Origin: Eubacteriales bacterium
GTDB lineage: Bacteria; Bacillota; Clostridia; Acetivibrionales; JANLFN01
Assembly: GCA_024655885.1 (NCBI GenBank)
Contig: JANLFN010000010.1
Coordinates: 48,634 to 112,633 of the forward strand
Reading direction: 5' to 3'
Length of the DNA stretch: 64,000 nt
In this document: piece after piece, positions 53,216 to 61,229 of the stretch
How the letters are laid out: every line of letters starts with the position of its first letter
Position numbering within the stretch: position 1 is the first letter of the stretch
Translations under genes and position numbers: made by a program
The notes under the pieces: generated by a model
What the model was told of the DNA's origin: nothing
What the model saw: the letters and a program-made list of their open reading frames with translations, nothing else
Database searches by the model: none

Positions 53216-55384
53216 ATGCGAAAAAATCATAAGTATTGTTCTGTGCTGTTTTTAATTTTTATACTGCTGGCCTGTGGACCCTTTGCCCACGGGGAAGTCC
53301 GCGTTTCCATCAAATATGAGGATGGTGCCAATTATCCCCCGTTTACATGTGTACAGGACGGCCGTTTGCAAGGCTTCAACACCGCGGATTATAGTGCCAC
53401 TTACTCTGCGGGAGACCCGGAAACCGTGTACGGTATCAAAAAAGGCGAAATCGATAAAGAGCAGAACCATACCCAGGTGTTGCTTTTCTTTGAAGCCATT
53501 GCCGTAATTTTTTTTGTGATAGTGCTTTTACAAATCTATATCCACTACCTGAAAAAGAAGATACGGAAGGAACACAGCTTTTCCGACGGCATATTGAACA
53601 ACGCCAATGTGATTATCCTGGTGTGGAAAACGGACGGGACCATTGTTACATTTAACAAATATGCGTCGGAGGTTACGGGATTTCTGATGAGTGAGCTGGC
53701 GGGAAAGCAATGGCTGTCCACCCTCATACCAAAAGAGGCCAGGCCTGAACTCCTGAAAGCTTTCAGGAAATTGATCCGGGGGGAAGCGGTGACCGATATT
53801 GAAGGTAGAATTATTTGTAAAAACGGAAGCCGGCTTGATGTCTTATGGAGCAACAGCATTTTGTTTGATGAAAAAGGTGATGCGGAATATGTTATTTCCA
53901 CGGGAATCAATATAACCGACAGAAAAGTGGCTGAAAAAAAGCTGCAGGAAAGCTATAACGAGCTGGCGGCGACCTATGAAGAACTGGCGGCGGCGGAAGA
54001 GAAGCTGAAGAACCAGTTTGATGAAATCCGGGCGAAAGAGGAGGCGGTCCGCAGAAGTGAGGAAAAGATTCACTACCTGGCTTTTTATGATACTTTGACA
54101 GGCCTGCCCAACAGGCAGCTGTTCGAGGACCAGCTGACCAAGGCTTTGGCACAGGCACGCCGCACCGGGAAGATAACAGGGATTTTGCGTGTGGACATGG
54201 ATTACTTCAAGCTCATCAACGACGCCTTCGGGCATTCCTTCGGGGATACTTTCCTCAAGGAGGTAGCGGACAGGTTAAAATCAAGTGTCCGTGAGTTTGA
54301 TACGGTTTCACGGTTTGCGAGCGACGAATTTGCCATACTGCTGCCTCAAATCAGCGAAATCCGGGATGTGGTGGAAGCCGCGGAGAAAATTGTCAGGTTG
54401 TTCAGAGAGCAGTGGACCATCGGGGAAAAGGAGTTTTACTCCACGGTAAGTATTGGAATAGCCCTTTACCCCGGGGACGGGCAGGATGAAAAAACACTGA
54501 TCAGGAATGCGGGGGCAGCCTTATACAGCGCTAAGACACTGGGGAAGAATAATTACCAGCTGTATTCTCCGGGAATCGACATGTTGATTTCAAAACGGCT
54601 GGAGCTGGAAAGCAGGTTGAAGCGGGCTATAGAAAGGCAGGAATTTGTAGTGTACTACCAGCCGCGGATCGATATAAAAACCAATGAAATGGTGGGAATG
54701 GAGGCGTTGGTGAGATGGCTTGACCCGTCCAGAGGACTGGTTCCTCCCATGGAGTTTATCCCTGTGGCGGAGGAAACAGGGCTCATCGTCCCCATCAGCG
54801 AATGGGTTTTACATACTGCGTGTTCCCAGTGCAAAAGATGGAATGAGGAGGGGTATGGCCCTTTCAACCTGTCCGTTAACTTGTCTGCCTGCCAGTTCGA
54901 GCAGAAAAGCCTGAAGGAGATGATCGAAAGGACTTTGGCTGTAACCGGATGCAAGCCCCAGCACCTGGAATTGGAGATTACCGAAAGCCTGGCTGTGCGG
55001 AATATAGAAATGACGGTCAAAATAATCAATGAGTTGAAGGAACTGGGGATTAAAGTATCTCTTGATGATTTCGGCACAGGCTATTCTTCTCTGAATTATT
55101 TGCAGATGATGCCCATCAATACGCTAAAGATAGATAAATCCTTTGTGAGGGACTTGAATGAAAATTCAAACCAGGAGGCTATTGCCGAGGCGATTGTTGT
55201 TTTGGCCCGCAGGCTTAACCTCAATGTCATTGCCGAAGGAGTGGAAACAGAGGAGCAGCTTCGTTTCCTGAAAGAGAAGGGATGCGACATGGTGCAGGGA
55301 TTTCTGTTCAGCGAACCGCTGCCTGTGGAAGAGATTGACAGGATGATCAGGCAGGGGCATAAATTTACCAAAAGGGGCCGTTAA
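53216..55384 (+). CDS. Membrane PAS-(degenerate GGDEF)-EAL cyclic-di-GMP protein
   Basis: 722 residues. Signal peptide, a short extracytoplasmic part that looks like the first strands of a solute-binding domain (YPPFTCVQDGRLQGFN) cut short, a membrane helix (about 88-108), PAS domain, coiled coil, GGDEF domain and EAL domain. The GGDEF motif is ASDEF (residues 368-372), so cyclase activity is doubtful. The EAL domain keeps Glu496 in MEALVRW, NLSACQF, ELEITES, DDFGTGYSSL and EGVET, so phosphodiesterase activity is expected. The inactive GGDEF may bind GTP as a regulatory site. Confidence 0.9.
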   Translation: MRKNHKYCSVLFLIFILLACGPFAHGEVRVSIKYEDGANYPPFTCVQDGRLQGFNTADYSATYSAGDPETVYGIKKGEIDKEQNHTQVLLFFEAIAVIFFVIVLLQIYIHYLKKKIRKEHSFSDGILNNANVIILVWKTDGTIVTFNKYASEVTGFLMSELAGKQWLSTLIPKEARPELLKAFRKLIRGEAVTDIEGRIICKNGSRLDVLWSNSILFDEKGDAEYVISTGINITDRKVAEKKLQESYNELAATYEELAAAEEKLKNQFDEIRAKEEAVRRSEEKIHYLAFYDTLTGLPNRQLFEDQLTKALAQARRTGKITGILRVDMDYFKLINDAFGHSFGDTFLKEVADRLKSSVREFDTVSRFASDEFAILLPQISEIRDVVEAAEKIVRLFREQWTIGEKEFYSTVSIGIALYPGDGQDEKTLIRNAGAALYSAKTLGKNNYQLYSPGIDMLISKRLELESRLKRAIERQEFVVYYQPRIDIKTNEMVGMEALVRWLDPSRGLVPPMEFIPVAEETGLIVPISEWVLHTACSQCKRWNEEGYGPFNLSVNLSACQFEQKSLKEMIERTLAVTGCKPQHLELEITESLAVRNIEMTVKIINELKELGIKVSLDDFGTGYSSLNYLQMMPINTLKIDKSFVRDLNENSNQEAIAEAIVVLARRLNLNVIAEGVETEEQLRFLKEKGCDMVQGFLFSEPLPVEEIDRMIRQGHKFTKRGR

Positions 55385-55534
55385 CCTTCAACCAGGAACC
55401 AGCCTTCCCCTGTGCGGAATGCCGGAGCAGGAAAAGGGGGAATCCGTCCGGTCTGGGATGTTTCCATGGAGCAGGAGCCGGATAATTAATTTATCCAGTT
55501 CCTGCTCAAGGCCGCTGAATACGCGTCAATTCAC

Positions 55535-55801
55535 CTACTTCATGTCCTTTTTTTCCTTTATGCCCTCGATAACATTTTTTGTACCGCTGTATAAGCCTGA
55601 AGCTCCTAAGCCCAGAAATAATCCCTGGATTATGACGGTCTTGATGTCAGAGGCATAAGAAAACAGAAAACTTGCTGCAAATCCCAGGAAAAGATTAAGC
55701 AGGGGCAAGAATTTTGCAGGGAAACCCATATTCCTTGCTATTTGCCCAAGGCCGATAATTATGGGAACCATTGCAACCCCGGAATACTCGGTTATGCACA
55801 T
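55535..55801 (-). CDS. Holin-like small membrane protein
   Basis: 88 residues from ATG 55801, chosen for AGGTG six bases before; an earlier ATG in frame has no ribosome site. Two or three hydrophobic segments: VAMVPIIIGLGQIA, LPLLNLFLGFAASFLF and VIIQGLFLGLGASGLYSG, with a short charged tail. The pattern fits small phage-type holins kept as single genes in clostridial chromosomes. No endolysin or phage genes are near. Confidence 0.5.
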   Translation of the reverse strand: MCITEYSGVAMVPIIIGLGQIARNMGFPAKFLPLLNLFLGFAASFLFSYASDIKTVIIQGLFLGLGASGLYSGTKNVIEGIKEKKDMK

Positions 55802-55984
55802 AAGGATCACCTGCCCGTTCATATTGCTTACTCGCCCGATTGGTCCAGTATATTGTATGATCATCCTGTGCCGAGGTGCTAACCCATAGCTGATAAAACA
55901 TAACCGTTACATAAAATAATATCAATACTTTTTAATATCATTTGTATATGGTAAGTCTAACTTTTTTGCAGATTTGTATTTGAG

Positions 55985-56797
55985 TCACAAAAGATGTCCT
56001 CGCGTATTCACGCCGCCGATTCCCTTGCTTCCGGAAATGGTCAGTTCAGCCACTTCCTGGGGGGAAACCATGTTCCGCACCGGGGTGGTGGCAACCTTTT
56101 CCGAAACAATGGCAGGGTCAAGGCCGTTGATCAATACCCTCCCAGGAGAGCTGGCAAAGTTGGCGCCTGCGTCCATGATGGCTTCAAAGTAGGACTGGCA
56201 CGCGCCGGCGAATACACACAGCTTGTCGGCGCTGGGCTGGTACTTTCTCGCTTCTTTTACCGATTGGACAAAATAGCTGGAATTTCTATAGCTGCTCATG
56301 GAATAATAGTCGCCGGCGTTCTTTTTAAGGCCGTCATGCCCCGTAACCACCAGTATATCGGGACGGTACCGGTTCAATAGGCGCCCTACCACATTAGGCT
56401 GCTCGCTTTCACCGGCTAAATACCATGCCACTCTCAGCCTTGCTTCCCTGTAATGCTTTAAACACATATTCAGCAGTTCCTGACTGGAATCGATGTGGAG
56501 AATGCTGCCTGGCCTGGACCTGAACCAGCGCAGAAAGGACATGGGCCTGAAGGCCCTGTTTTGCTGTGCGTGTCTTTTTGCTTCTATGACGTATTTTTGA
56601 GTTTTTAAATAGACGCTCCTGGAATCCTGTTTTACCAGGTCGTCCCCCGGGCCGTCGGCCACAATTCTGTATAACAATCCCCTCAACACATAGATGGGAT
56701 TTGCCGTATCCTCATTTTTTATGTCTGCAATTGTAAAATGAATATCTTCGCCGTAGGATTTTCTGGCAACGATATCTCCGATCTTTAAATCACTCAT
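55985..56797 (-). CDS. yabG: Sporulation-specific protease YabG
   Basis: 270 residues. KIGDIVARKSYGEDIHF, then PGSILHIDSSQELLNMCLKHY, LVVTGHDGLKK and CVFAGACQSYFEAIMDAGANFASSP, all YabG features. It is a cysteine-type protease that trims spore coat proteins and, in clostridia, spore germination factors. Start at ATG 56797 with GGGGTG six bases before. Together with Spo0E it supports a spore-former. Confidence 0.93.
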   Translation of the reverse strand: MSDLKIGDIVARKSYGEDIHFTIADIKNEDTANPIYVLRGLLYRIVADGPGDDLVKQDSRSVYLKTQKYVIEAKRHAQQNRAFRPMSFLRWFRSRPGSILHIDSSQELLNMCLKHYREARLRVAWYLAGESEQPNVVGRLLNRYRPDILVVTGHDGLKKNAGDYYSMSSYRNSSYFVQSVKEARKYQPSADKLCVFAGACQSYFEAIMDAGANFASSPGRVLINGLDPAIVSEKVATTPVRNMVSPQEVAELTISGSKGIGGVNTRGHLL

Positions 56798-56908
56798 TTT
56801 GAACACCCCAACTCATAATTTGCGTATTACATAATATGCAGGGGGATGCATTTTGGGGATAGATCGTAGATTTTTTACCGTCTAACGGATATACTTTACG
56901 TAAAGACA

Positions 56909-57327
56909 ATGGCCGGAAAAATTCTTGTGGAGAATTCAGCAGAAACAGGAAGAACCGTGAAAAAAGGATAAACCTGTTTTTGGCGAACAGCGGATTGCAC
57001 CTCCATTTCTGTGAGCTGCTGGATATGTACTTGACCCATGCCGGGTTTACGGTTTTTTTCTGCCATGACGGCAGTTCGGCACTGGAAGCCATGAAAGAAA
57101 AAAAGGTGGATCTGGTTTTGCTGGATGTGATGCTTCCTGTAATCAACGGCTGGGAAGTATGCAGAATGATCAAGCGCAAAAGTCCGGTACCCGTCATCAT
57201 GCTGACGGCCCGGGACATGCTGGAGGATAAAATCCAGGGCTTTGACTCGGGAGCGAGGAACATCATTCCATTATGCCGGCATAACAGGCAAAAAGAGAAA
57301 AACATTGGCGAAAGGAGAATACTATGA
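56909..57327 (+). pseudogene. Decayed response-regulator receiver domain
   Basis: ATG 56909 opens with MAGKILVENS and stops after about 20 codons. The receiver continues in another frame from about 56980: CELLDMYLTHAGFTVFFCHD, LLDVMLPVINGW with the phosphoacceptor Asp, and IMLTARDMLEDKIQGFDSGA. It ends before the expected DDYI-x-KPF and has no output domain. Both an N-terminal frameshift and a C-terminal truncation are visible. It runs into the lipoprotein start. Confidence 0.75.
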
Positions 57328-57671
57328 GACGAACTGCAGTTATTCTATCTTTATTGATTTTGACGCTGTCTCTGGCCGGATGCGGCACAAACAACAGGCC
57401 TTCAAGTCCGGAAGCCCGGATAAATGCAAATGAGCAGAGCCCGGGCGGCGGCAGCTCATTCCCCGGGACCGCATCGGAGAGCACCGCTTCCTCTCAAACG
57501 CCGCAAAGCAGCATTGCTCAAACAAGCGGTGTGGTCGCAAAGTCCAATAATGCGGTTTCCGGACAGGAAAAGGAAGCATTGCTGAATGAACTGGATAAAG
57601 AGCTGGATTCGCTGTTTTCAAACATAGACAGGATGGAAGATGTTCAAGAGTCCGATCTGCAATTAAACTAG
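57324..57671 (+). CDS. Putative lipoprotein of unknown function
   Basis: 115 residues. Lipobox LSLAGC at the end of a hydrophobic leader, a Ser/Gln/Pro-rich linker, and a short acidic helix (EKEALLNELDKELDSLF). AAAGGAG precedes the ATG. Next gene starts 17 bases later. Seems to be an extracytoplasmic pair with the coiled-coil protein; no family recognised. Confidence 0.65.
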   Translation: MRRTAVILSLLILTLSLAGCGTNNRPSSPEARINANEQSPGGGSSFPGTASESTASSQTPQSSIAQTSGVVAKSNNAVSGQEKEALLNELDKELDSLFSNIDRMEDVQESDLQLN

Positions 57672-57688
57672 TATGAGGAGTGTGGATC

Positions 57689-58084
57689 ATGTTAAAAAAA
57701 TTGACTGCTTTACTATTAACCGTAAGTATTCTTGTGGCCGGAACGGCGGTGTTTGCCGAGGGGACAGCCGCGGCGGATACAAAAGCCAAAATAGCGGGAA
57801 AGCTCCAGGAGTTCAAGCAAAATGCGCCGGATATAAAGCCTTTGTTTGATACCATCCGTTCCAACAGAACCCAGCTGCAGCAGCTGAGGGCGGATGCAAA
57901 AACGGCCTACCAGTCGGCGAAAACCAAGATAAAAGAGCTGCTTAAAAACAAGGACAACACCTGACCCCCGAGCAACCTGGAAGCATACAAGCAGTCCCTG
58001 AACAGCATCATCGCCATTCAAAATACCAGAATGGAAAATTTGAAAAAGGCGATAGATGATGTTAATAAAATTGCGGCTATGTAA
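57689..58084 (+). pseudogene. Exported coiled-coil protein interrupted by in-frame TGA
   Basis: ATG 57689 has GAGGAG eight bases upstream. Signal peptide (KLTALLLTVSILVAGTAVFA) then a helical region. Codon 92 is TGA (57962). The same frame resumes as NLEAYKQSLNSIIAIQNTR and ends at TAA 58084, giving 131 codons. If one C is added before CTG and one C removed at 57976, the middle reads LTPEQLEAYKQ, a more natural join. So two compensating 1-base indels, 15 or so bases apart, best explain the TGA. Either a mutation pair or sequence error. Confidence 0.7.
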
Positions 58085-58115
58085 GCTAAGATTCAAAGAG
58101 GGTGGCCGACGGCGT

Positions 58116-58151
58116 AAAAAGGCACTGTGAACAAGACCTCAGTGCCTTTTT
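58116..58151. terminator. Bidirectional terminator between coiled-coil gene and infC
   Basis: GGCACTG (58121-58127) and CAGTGCC (58140-58146), with A5 on the left and T5 on the right. It can end both convergent transcripts. Confidence 0.88.
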
Positions 58152-58202
58152 ACCGTATCCCTCCAGCCAGCTTTTTAACGGCAGGCCGCCCTTCAAATGC
58201 CT

Positions 58203-58715
58203 TTACTTCCTAGGATTTAGCATCATTGTCATAGATCTTCCCTCAAGTTTTGGATTTTTTTCAATGGTTCCGACATCTTTGACGGCTTCTGCAAACTTAC
58301 CCATCACTTCATTTCCGGAGGAAGCATAGTGCATTTCTCTCCCTCTAAACCGGATGCTAACCTTGACTTTGTTCCCGGCTTGCAAAAACTTATATGCATT
58401 TTTTACCTTAAAGTCAAAATCATGCTCTTCAATTTTAGCCGAAACTCTCACTTCCTTAATAGAAACGACCTTCTGGTTTTTCTTTGCTTCCTTTTCCTTT
58501 TTAGCCTGCTCAAACAGACTTTTGCCGTAATCCATTATTTTACATACAGGCGGTACTGCATTGGGAACTATTTTAACAAGATCAAGATTTTTGGAAACGG
58601 CCAGTTTTTGTGCGTCCCTTGACGGCATAACGCCCAACATGGACCCATCGCTGCCTATGAGCCTGATTTCCTTATCCCTTATTTCTTCATTGATTGGTAA
58701 TTGGTTGTTCTTGAT
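58203..58715 (-). CDS. infC: Translation initiation factor IF-3, ATC start
   Basis: 170 residues. NNQLPINEEIRDKEIRLIG, MDYGKSLFEQAKKEKEAKKN linker, KEVRVSAKIEEHDFDFKVKNA and VKVSIRFRGREM are full IF-3 features. Start taken as ATC 58715, because GGAGGTG lies six bases before it; the GTG at 58730 is inside that site. IF-3 genes typically start at AUU/AUC, which lets IF-3 restrain its own translation. Unusually, no rpmI or rplT follows; a terminator comes within 60 bases. Confidence 0.92.
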   Translation of the reverse strand: MKNNQLPINEEIRDKEIRLIGSDGSMLGVMPSRDAQKLAVSKNLDLVKIVPNAVPPVCKIMDYGKSLFEQAKKEKEAKKNQKVVSIKEVRVSAKIEEHDFDFKVKNAYKFLQAGNKVKVSIRFRGREMHYASSGNEVMGKFAEAVKDVGTIEKNPKLEGRSMTMMLNPRK

Positions 58716-58778
58716 TAAAAACACCTCCACGGTCTATAACAAGTCTGCAAGGACTTCTTTTTAATATACAAGAGGAAT

Positions 58779-58806
58779 AAAAAAGGAGAGCATCAACTCT
58801 CCTTTT
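58779..58806 (-). terminator. Terminator of the zinc-ribbon gene
   Basis: GGAGAG (58785-58790) and CTCTCC (58797-58802), with six T on the minus strand after the stem, three bases past the stop of the zinc-ribbon gene. Confidence 0.85.
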
Positions 58807-58808
58807 GC

Positions 58809-59009
58809 TTACCACCTGCTATTGCCGAAGCTCCGGTTGTTGCCGGCATAGTTTCTGTTGCTGTTCCGCTGCTGCTTTCTCGCTCTTCTGCAGTCCGGGC
58901 ATCTCTGAGGCTCGTTCTCGAACCCTTTTTCCTTGTAAAAAGCCTGTTCGCTTTCAGTAAAGACAAATTCGGAATTGCAATCCTTACATGTTAATACTTT
59001 GTCTGCCAT
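58809..59009 (-). CDS. Small zinc-ribbon protein
   Basis: 66 residues. Two CxxC pairs: TCKDC near residue 8 and RCPDC near residue 38, with ESEQAFYKEKGFENEPQ between them, then an Arg/Asn/Gly-rich tail. This matches small 'zinc-ribbon domain' proteins common in Firmicutes. GGAGGTATAT precedes the ATG. Role unknown, perhaps RNA binding given the basic tail. Confidence 0.85.
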   Translation of the reverse strand: MADKVLTCKDCNSEFVFTESEQAFYKEKGFENEPQRCPDCRRARKQQRNSNRNYAGNNRSFGNSRW

Positions 59010-59443
59010 TGCTATATACCTCCTTAATTTATTTGGATTTTTGCATTTCTTAATATCTCACTCCAATAAATTAAAGAGAGGTATATTGAAAAATGAAATG
59101 ATCCACATTATATATAGTGACTAACCTATTCAGTCTAACACAATTATTTGAAAAATGCAAGGGTTTTTCAAAATTTGCCTGTTTTCAAAAATTTGCACCT
59201 TGCTTTTTAATGCTATTTTCCAAACTTAATTCCGGGCCATGGGCCAGATGCCGCCCAATTTGGTTTCTTCCGGCAGTTCCTGTATTCCATCCTGTTTCAC
59301 CTATCTTCGCCGGCCGGTTCCCGGCACAAATCTGAACATATGTTCTTGACAAACCGTGTAACATTATGTTATATTATGTATATATTGTAATTATATAAAT
59401 ATAATTGAAATTTAAGGTAAAATTGTATGCTTGGAGGTGTAAT
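59010..59443. other. 434-bp intergenic region
   Basis: No credible gene. It holds the minus-strand leader of the zinc-ribbon gene and a good plus-strand promoter near its right end. Confidence 0.6.
59346..59375 (+). promoter_or_regulatory. Sigma-A promoter of FN3 protein gene
   Basis: TTGACA (59346-59351), 18-base spacer, TATATT (59370-59375). Perfect -35. Confidence 0.65.
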
Positions 59444-60682
59444 ATGAACAATGCAAAGAGGCTTATGAGAGCAAGTGGCGCTATCTTTATGGTATCTTTC
59501 ATGCTTGTTTATACCTGCGCGGAGGCGTACGGCCATGATAACAGCTACAAGGCGGCACCTGCGCTAGTGGTTGCAGCGTCTGCAGTGCCTGATACAAAGC
59601 CTCCGGAAACTCCGGGGGGGCTGGCTGTCACCAACAAAACGTGCACATCGGTTTCATTAAGCTGGACAGCCTCTTACGACAATACGGGGGTAAAAGGATA
59701 CCAGGTATACCGGGACGGTAAAAAAATAGTATCTACCACCAGGACAAGCTACACCAATAGGGATTTGGTTCCCGGAAGAAAATATGCATATGCCGTAAAA
59801 GCCTATGATGCTGCCGGAAATTTGTCGGAAAGCAGCGCAACCCTGAATGTGACAACCATTAGTGATGTGCATCCTCCTAAAGCGCCGGCAGCCCTGCGGG
59901 CCTCCTCTTCCACCTGCACATCCGTTACCCTCACCTGGGAGCCGTCCACAGACGATACGGGGGTCAAAGGCTATGAGATCTACCGCAACGGCAGCAAAAT
60001 CGCCTCAACCTCCGCCACCAGCTATGTACGTAAAGGACTTACCCCGGGCCAGTCTTACAGTTTTCATGTGAGAGCGTACGATATTGCCGGTAATTACTCT
60101 GAACAAAGCAACGGCGTTTTTGCCGCCACAACGCCGGATACGACGGCACCTTCGTCACCGGCGGGGCTCAAAGCCTCCTCGGTTGCCGAGACGGAGGTAA
60201 GCCTGACGTGGACAGCCTCCTCCGATAATGTGAAGGTGAAAGGGTATGAGATATTCTGCGATGGAGCAATAATAGGCACCACGAGTAAAACATCCTATAC
60301 CCGGAAAAGCCTGATTCCAGGCAAAAGCTATGTGTATACCGTAAGGGCATTGGACCTGGTGGGCAATAAATCGGCCCACAGTGCCCCGTTAAAAGTAACC
60401 ACCTCAAAGGATGTGCAGGCCCCAACGGCTCCAACAGGACTTAAAGTGAAATCCGTAAACGGGTCATCCGTTTCCTTGACATGGAGCCCTTCCACCGATA
60501 ATACAAAAATACAGGGGTATGATATTTATTGCAACGGCATAAAGATAGCCACTACCACCCGGACAAGCCGTACGGTAAAAAATCCTACCGGTCTGGGTGT
60601 CGGCGTATTTTGGGTAAAAGCTTACGACCTGGGGAACAATTGGTCGGCCAGCAGCAATTTTGTGACGGTGATTACTCCATGA
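59444..60682 (+). CDS. Secreted protein with four fibronectin type III domains
   Basis: 412 residues. Signal peptide (to about residue 30), then four FN3 domains of about 90 residues. Each has a PxxPxxL start, SVSLTW or a similar strand, DNTGVKGYQVYRDG, PG-x-x-Y and KAYDAAGN. Domains 1 and 2 are closest. There is no catalytic domain, wall anchor or SLH motif, so it may be a free matrix or adhesin-like protein. GGAGG six bases before the ATG 59444. Confidence 0.85.
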   Translation: MNNAKRLMRASGAIFMVSFMLVYTCAEAYGHDNSYKAAPALVVAASAVPDTKPPETPGGLAVTNKTCTSVSLSWTASYDNTGVKGYQVYRDGKKIVSTTRTSYTNRDLVPGRKYAYAVKAYDAAGNLSESSATLNVTTISDVHPPKAPAALRASSSTCTSVTLTWEPSTDDTGVKGYEIYRNGSKIASTSATSYVRKGLTPGQSYSFHVRAYDIAGNYSEQSNGVFAATTPDTTAPSSPAGLKASSVAETEVSLTWTASSDNVKVKGYEIFCDGAIIGTTSKTSYTRKSLIPGKSYVYTVRALDLVGNKSAHSAPLKVTTSKDVQAPTAPTGLKVKSVNGSSVSLTWSPSTDNTKIQGYDIYCNGIKIATTTRTSRTVKNPTGLGVGVFWVKAYDLGNNWSASSNFVTVITP

Positions 60683-60748
60683 CCGGATTTTCCCGGTCCT
60701 AATGCAGCCGCCATGGACAGGCCTATAGATCAATAGAATTTGAAAAAA

Positions 60749-60789
60749 AGAACAGCCCCGGAGTGTAAGAATTCAAGGGCTGTTCTTTG
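60749..60789 (+). terminator. Terminator-like hairpin after FN3 gene
   Basis: AGAACAGCCC (60749-60758) pairs with GGGCTGTTCT (60777-60786), but only a short T-run follows. A7 lies on the left, so it would work better on the minus strand. Confidence 0.65.
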
Positions 60790-61022
60790 CCATCTTCAGA
60801 TAAAAAGGAATCCGTATGATCTGTCGGCCAGGGTCGAAATTTTGAAAAGGTTGTATGGGGCGGATAGCCCATTGGACGGCAGACCCTGGGGTAGTCCCCG
60901 TGGGTGGGAGCTGGTGAATTGGAGAGATTGGGACAAGTGACACTATAGAAGGAGTTATTATGTGATTAATTCAAATAATGAATAAATATGAACGAAAATC
61001 GAGAACTTTAATAAAATATCTA

Positions 61023-61051
61023 TTGATATAGTGTTCCTATGGGAGTATAAT
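61023..61051 (+). promoter_or_regulatory. Sigma-A promoter of magnesium-transport operon
   Basis: TTGATA (61023-61028), 17-base spacer, TATAAT (61046-61051). Good match at both boxes. Confidence 0.75.
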
Positions 61052-61101
61052 AAACATGGCTTGAAGGATTTTTTATTCTGGTATTAAGGAGGTTACTGTA
61101 A

Positions 61102-61212
61102 ATGGACGGAGACCCTGCGAATAAATGCAGAGTGTATTTTCTATCAACATTTTGTAAAAATATTACTACAGGGAGTAGTCTATTTGCTGTGCCCATAGTT
61201 CTCCCTGTATAA
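61102..61212 (+). CDS. 36-residue leader ORF (MDGDP...) upstream of magnesium genes
   Basis: AAGGAGG nine bases before ATG 61102. Peptide begins MDGDPANKC and ends FAVPIVLPV. The coding part from 61167 is the left arm of a hairpin: TACAGGGAG (61167-61175) with CTCCCTGTA (61201-61209), nine perfect pairs ending at the stop codon and only 10 bases before the ribosome site of the next gene. Acidic residues and Pro at the N-terminus recall MgtL of E. coli/Salmonella (MEPDP), where low magnesium destabilises ribosomes. So a magnesium-sensing leader is possible; not proven. Confidence 0.6.
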   Translation: MDGDPANKCRVYFLSTFCKNITTGSSLFAVPIVLPV

Positions 61213-61229
61213 ACGAAAGGGGGAGGACT

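Larger units (their letters stand above)
60683..61101. other. 419-bp region before magnesium leader
   Basis: Contains the terminator after the FN3 gene and the promoter at 61023. A 66-codon frame at 60740-60940 overlaps the terminator hairpin and lacks a ribosome site, so I do not call it. CACTATA and TATAGTG near 60944 and 61027 form a loose inverted pair. Confidence 0.5.

Noticed and set aside
55535..55801. Holin-like gene as sign of a prophage
   Set aside because: No capsid, tail, integrase or lysin genes within the window; flanked by housekeeping and sporulation genes.
60740..60940. 66-codon frame after the FN3 gene
   Set aside because: Starts inside a terminator hairpin, lacks a ribosome site and has no family resemblance.
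61060..61229. Manganese (yybP-ykoY) or M-box riboswitch before the MgtE-N/NRAMP genes
   Set aside because: GGGAGTAG is present but the other conserved loops of either class are not; an ORF with a strong ribosome site occupies the region.
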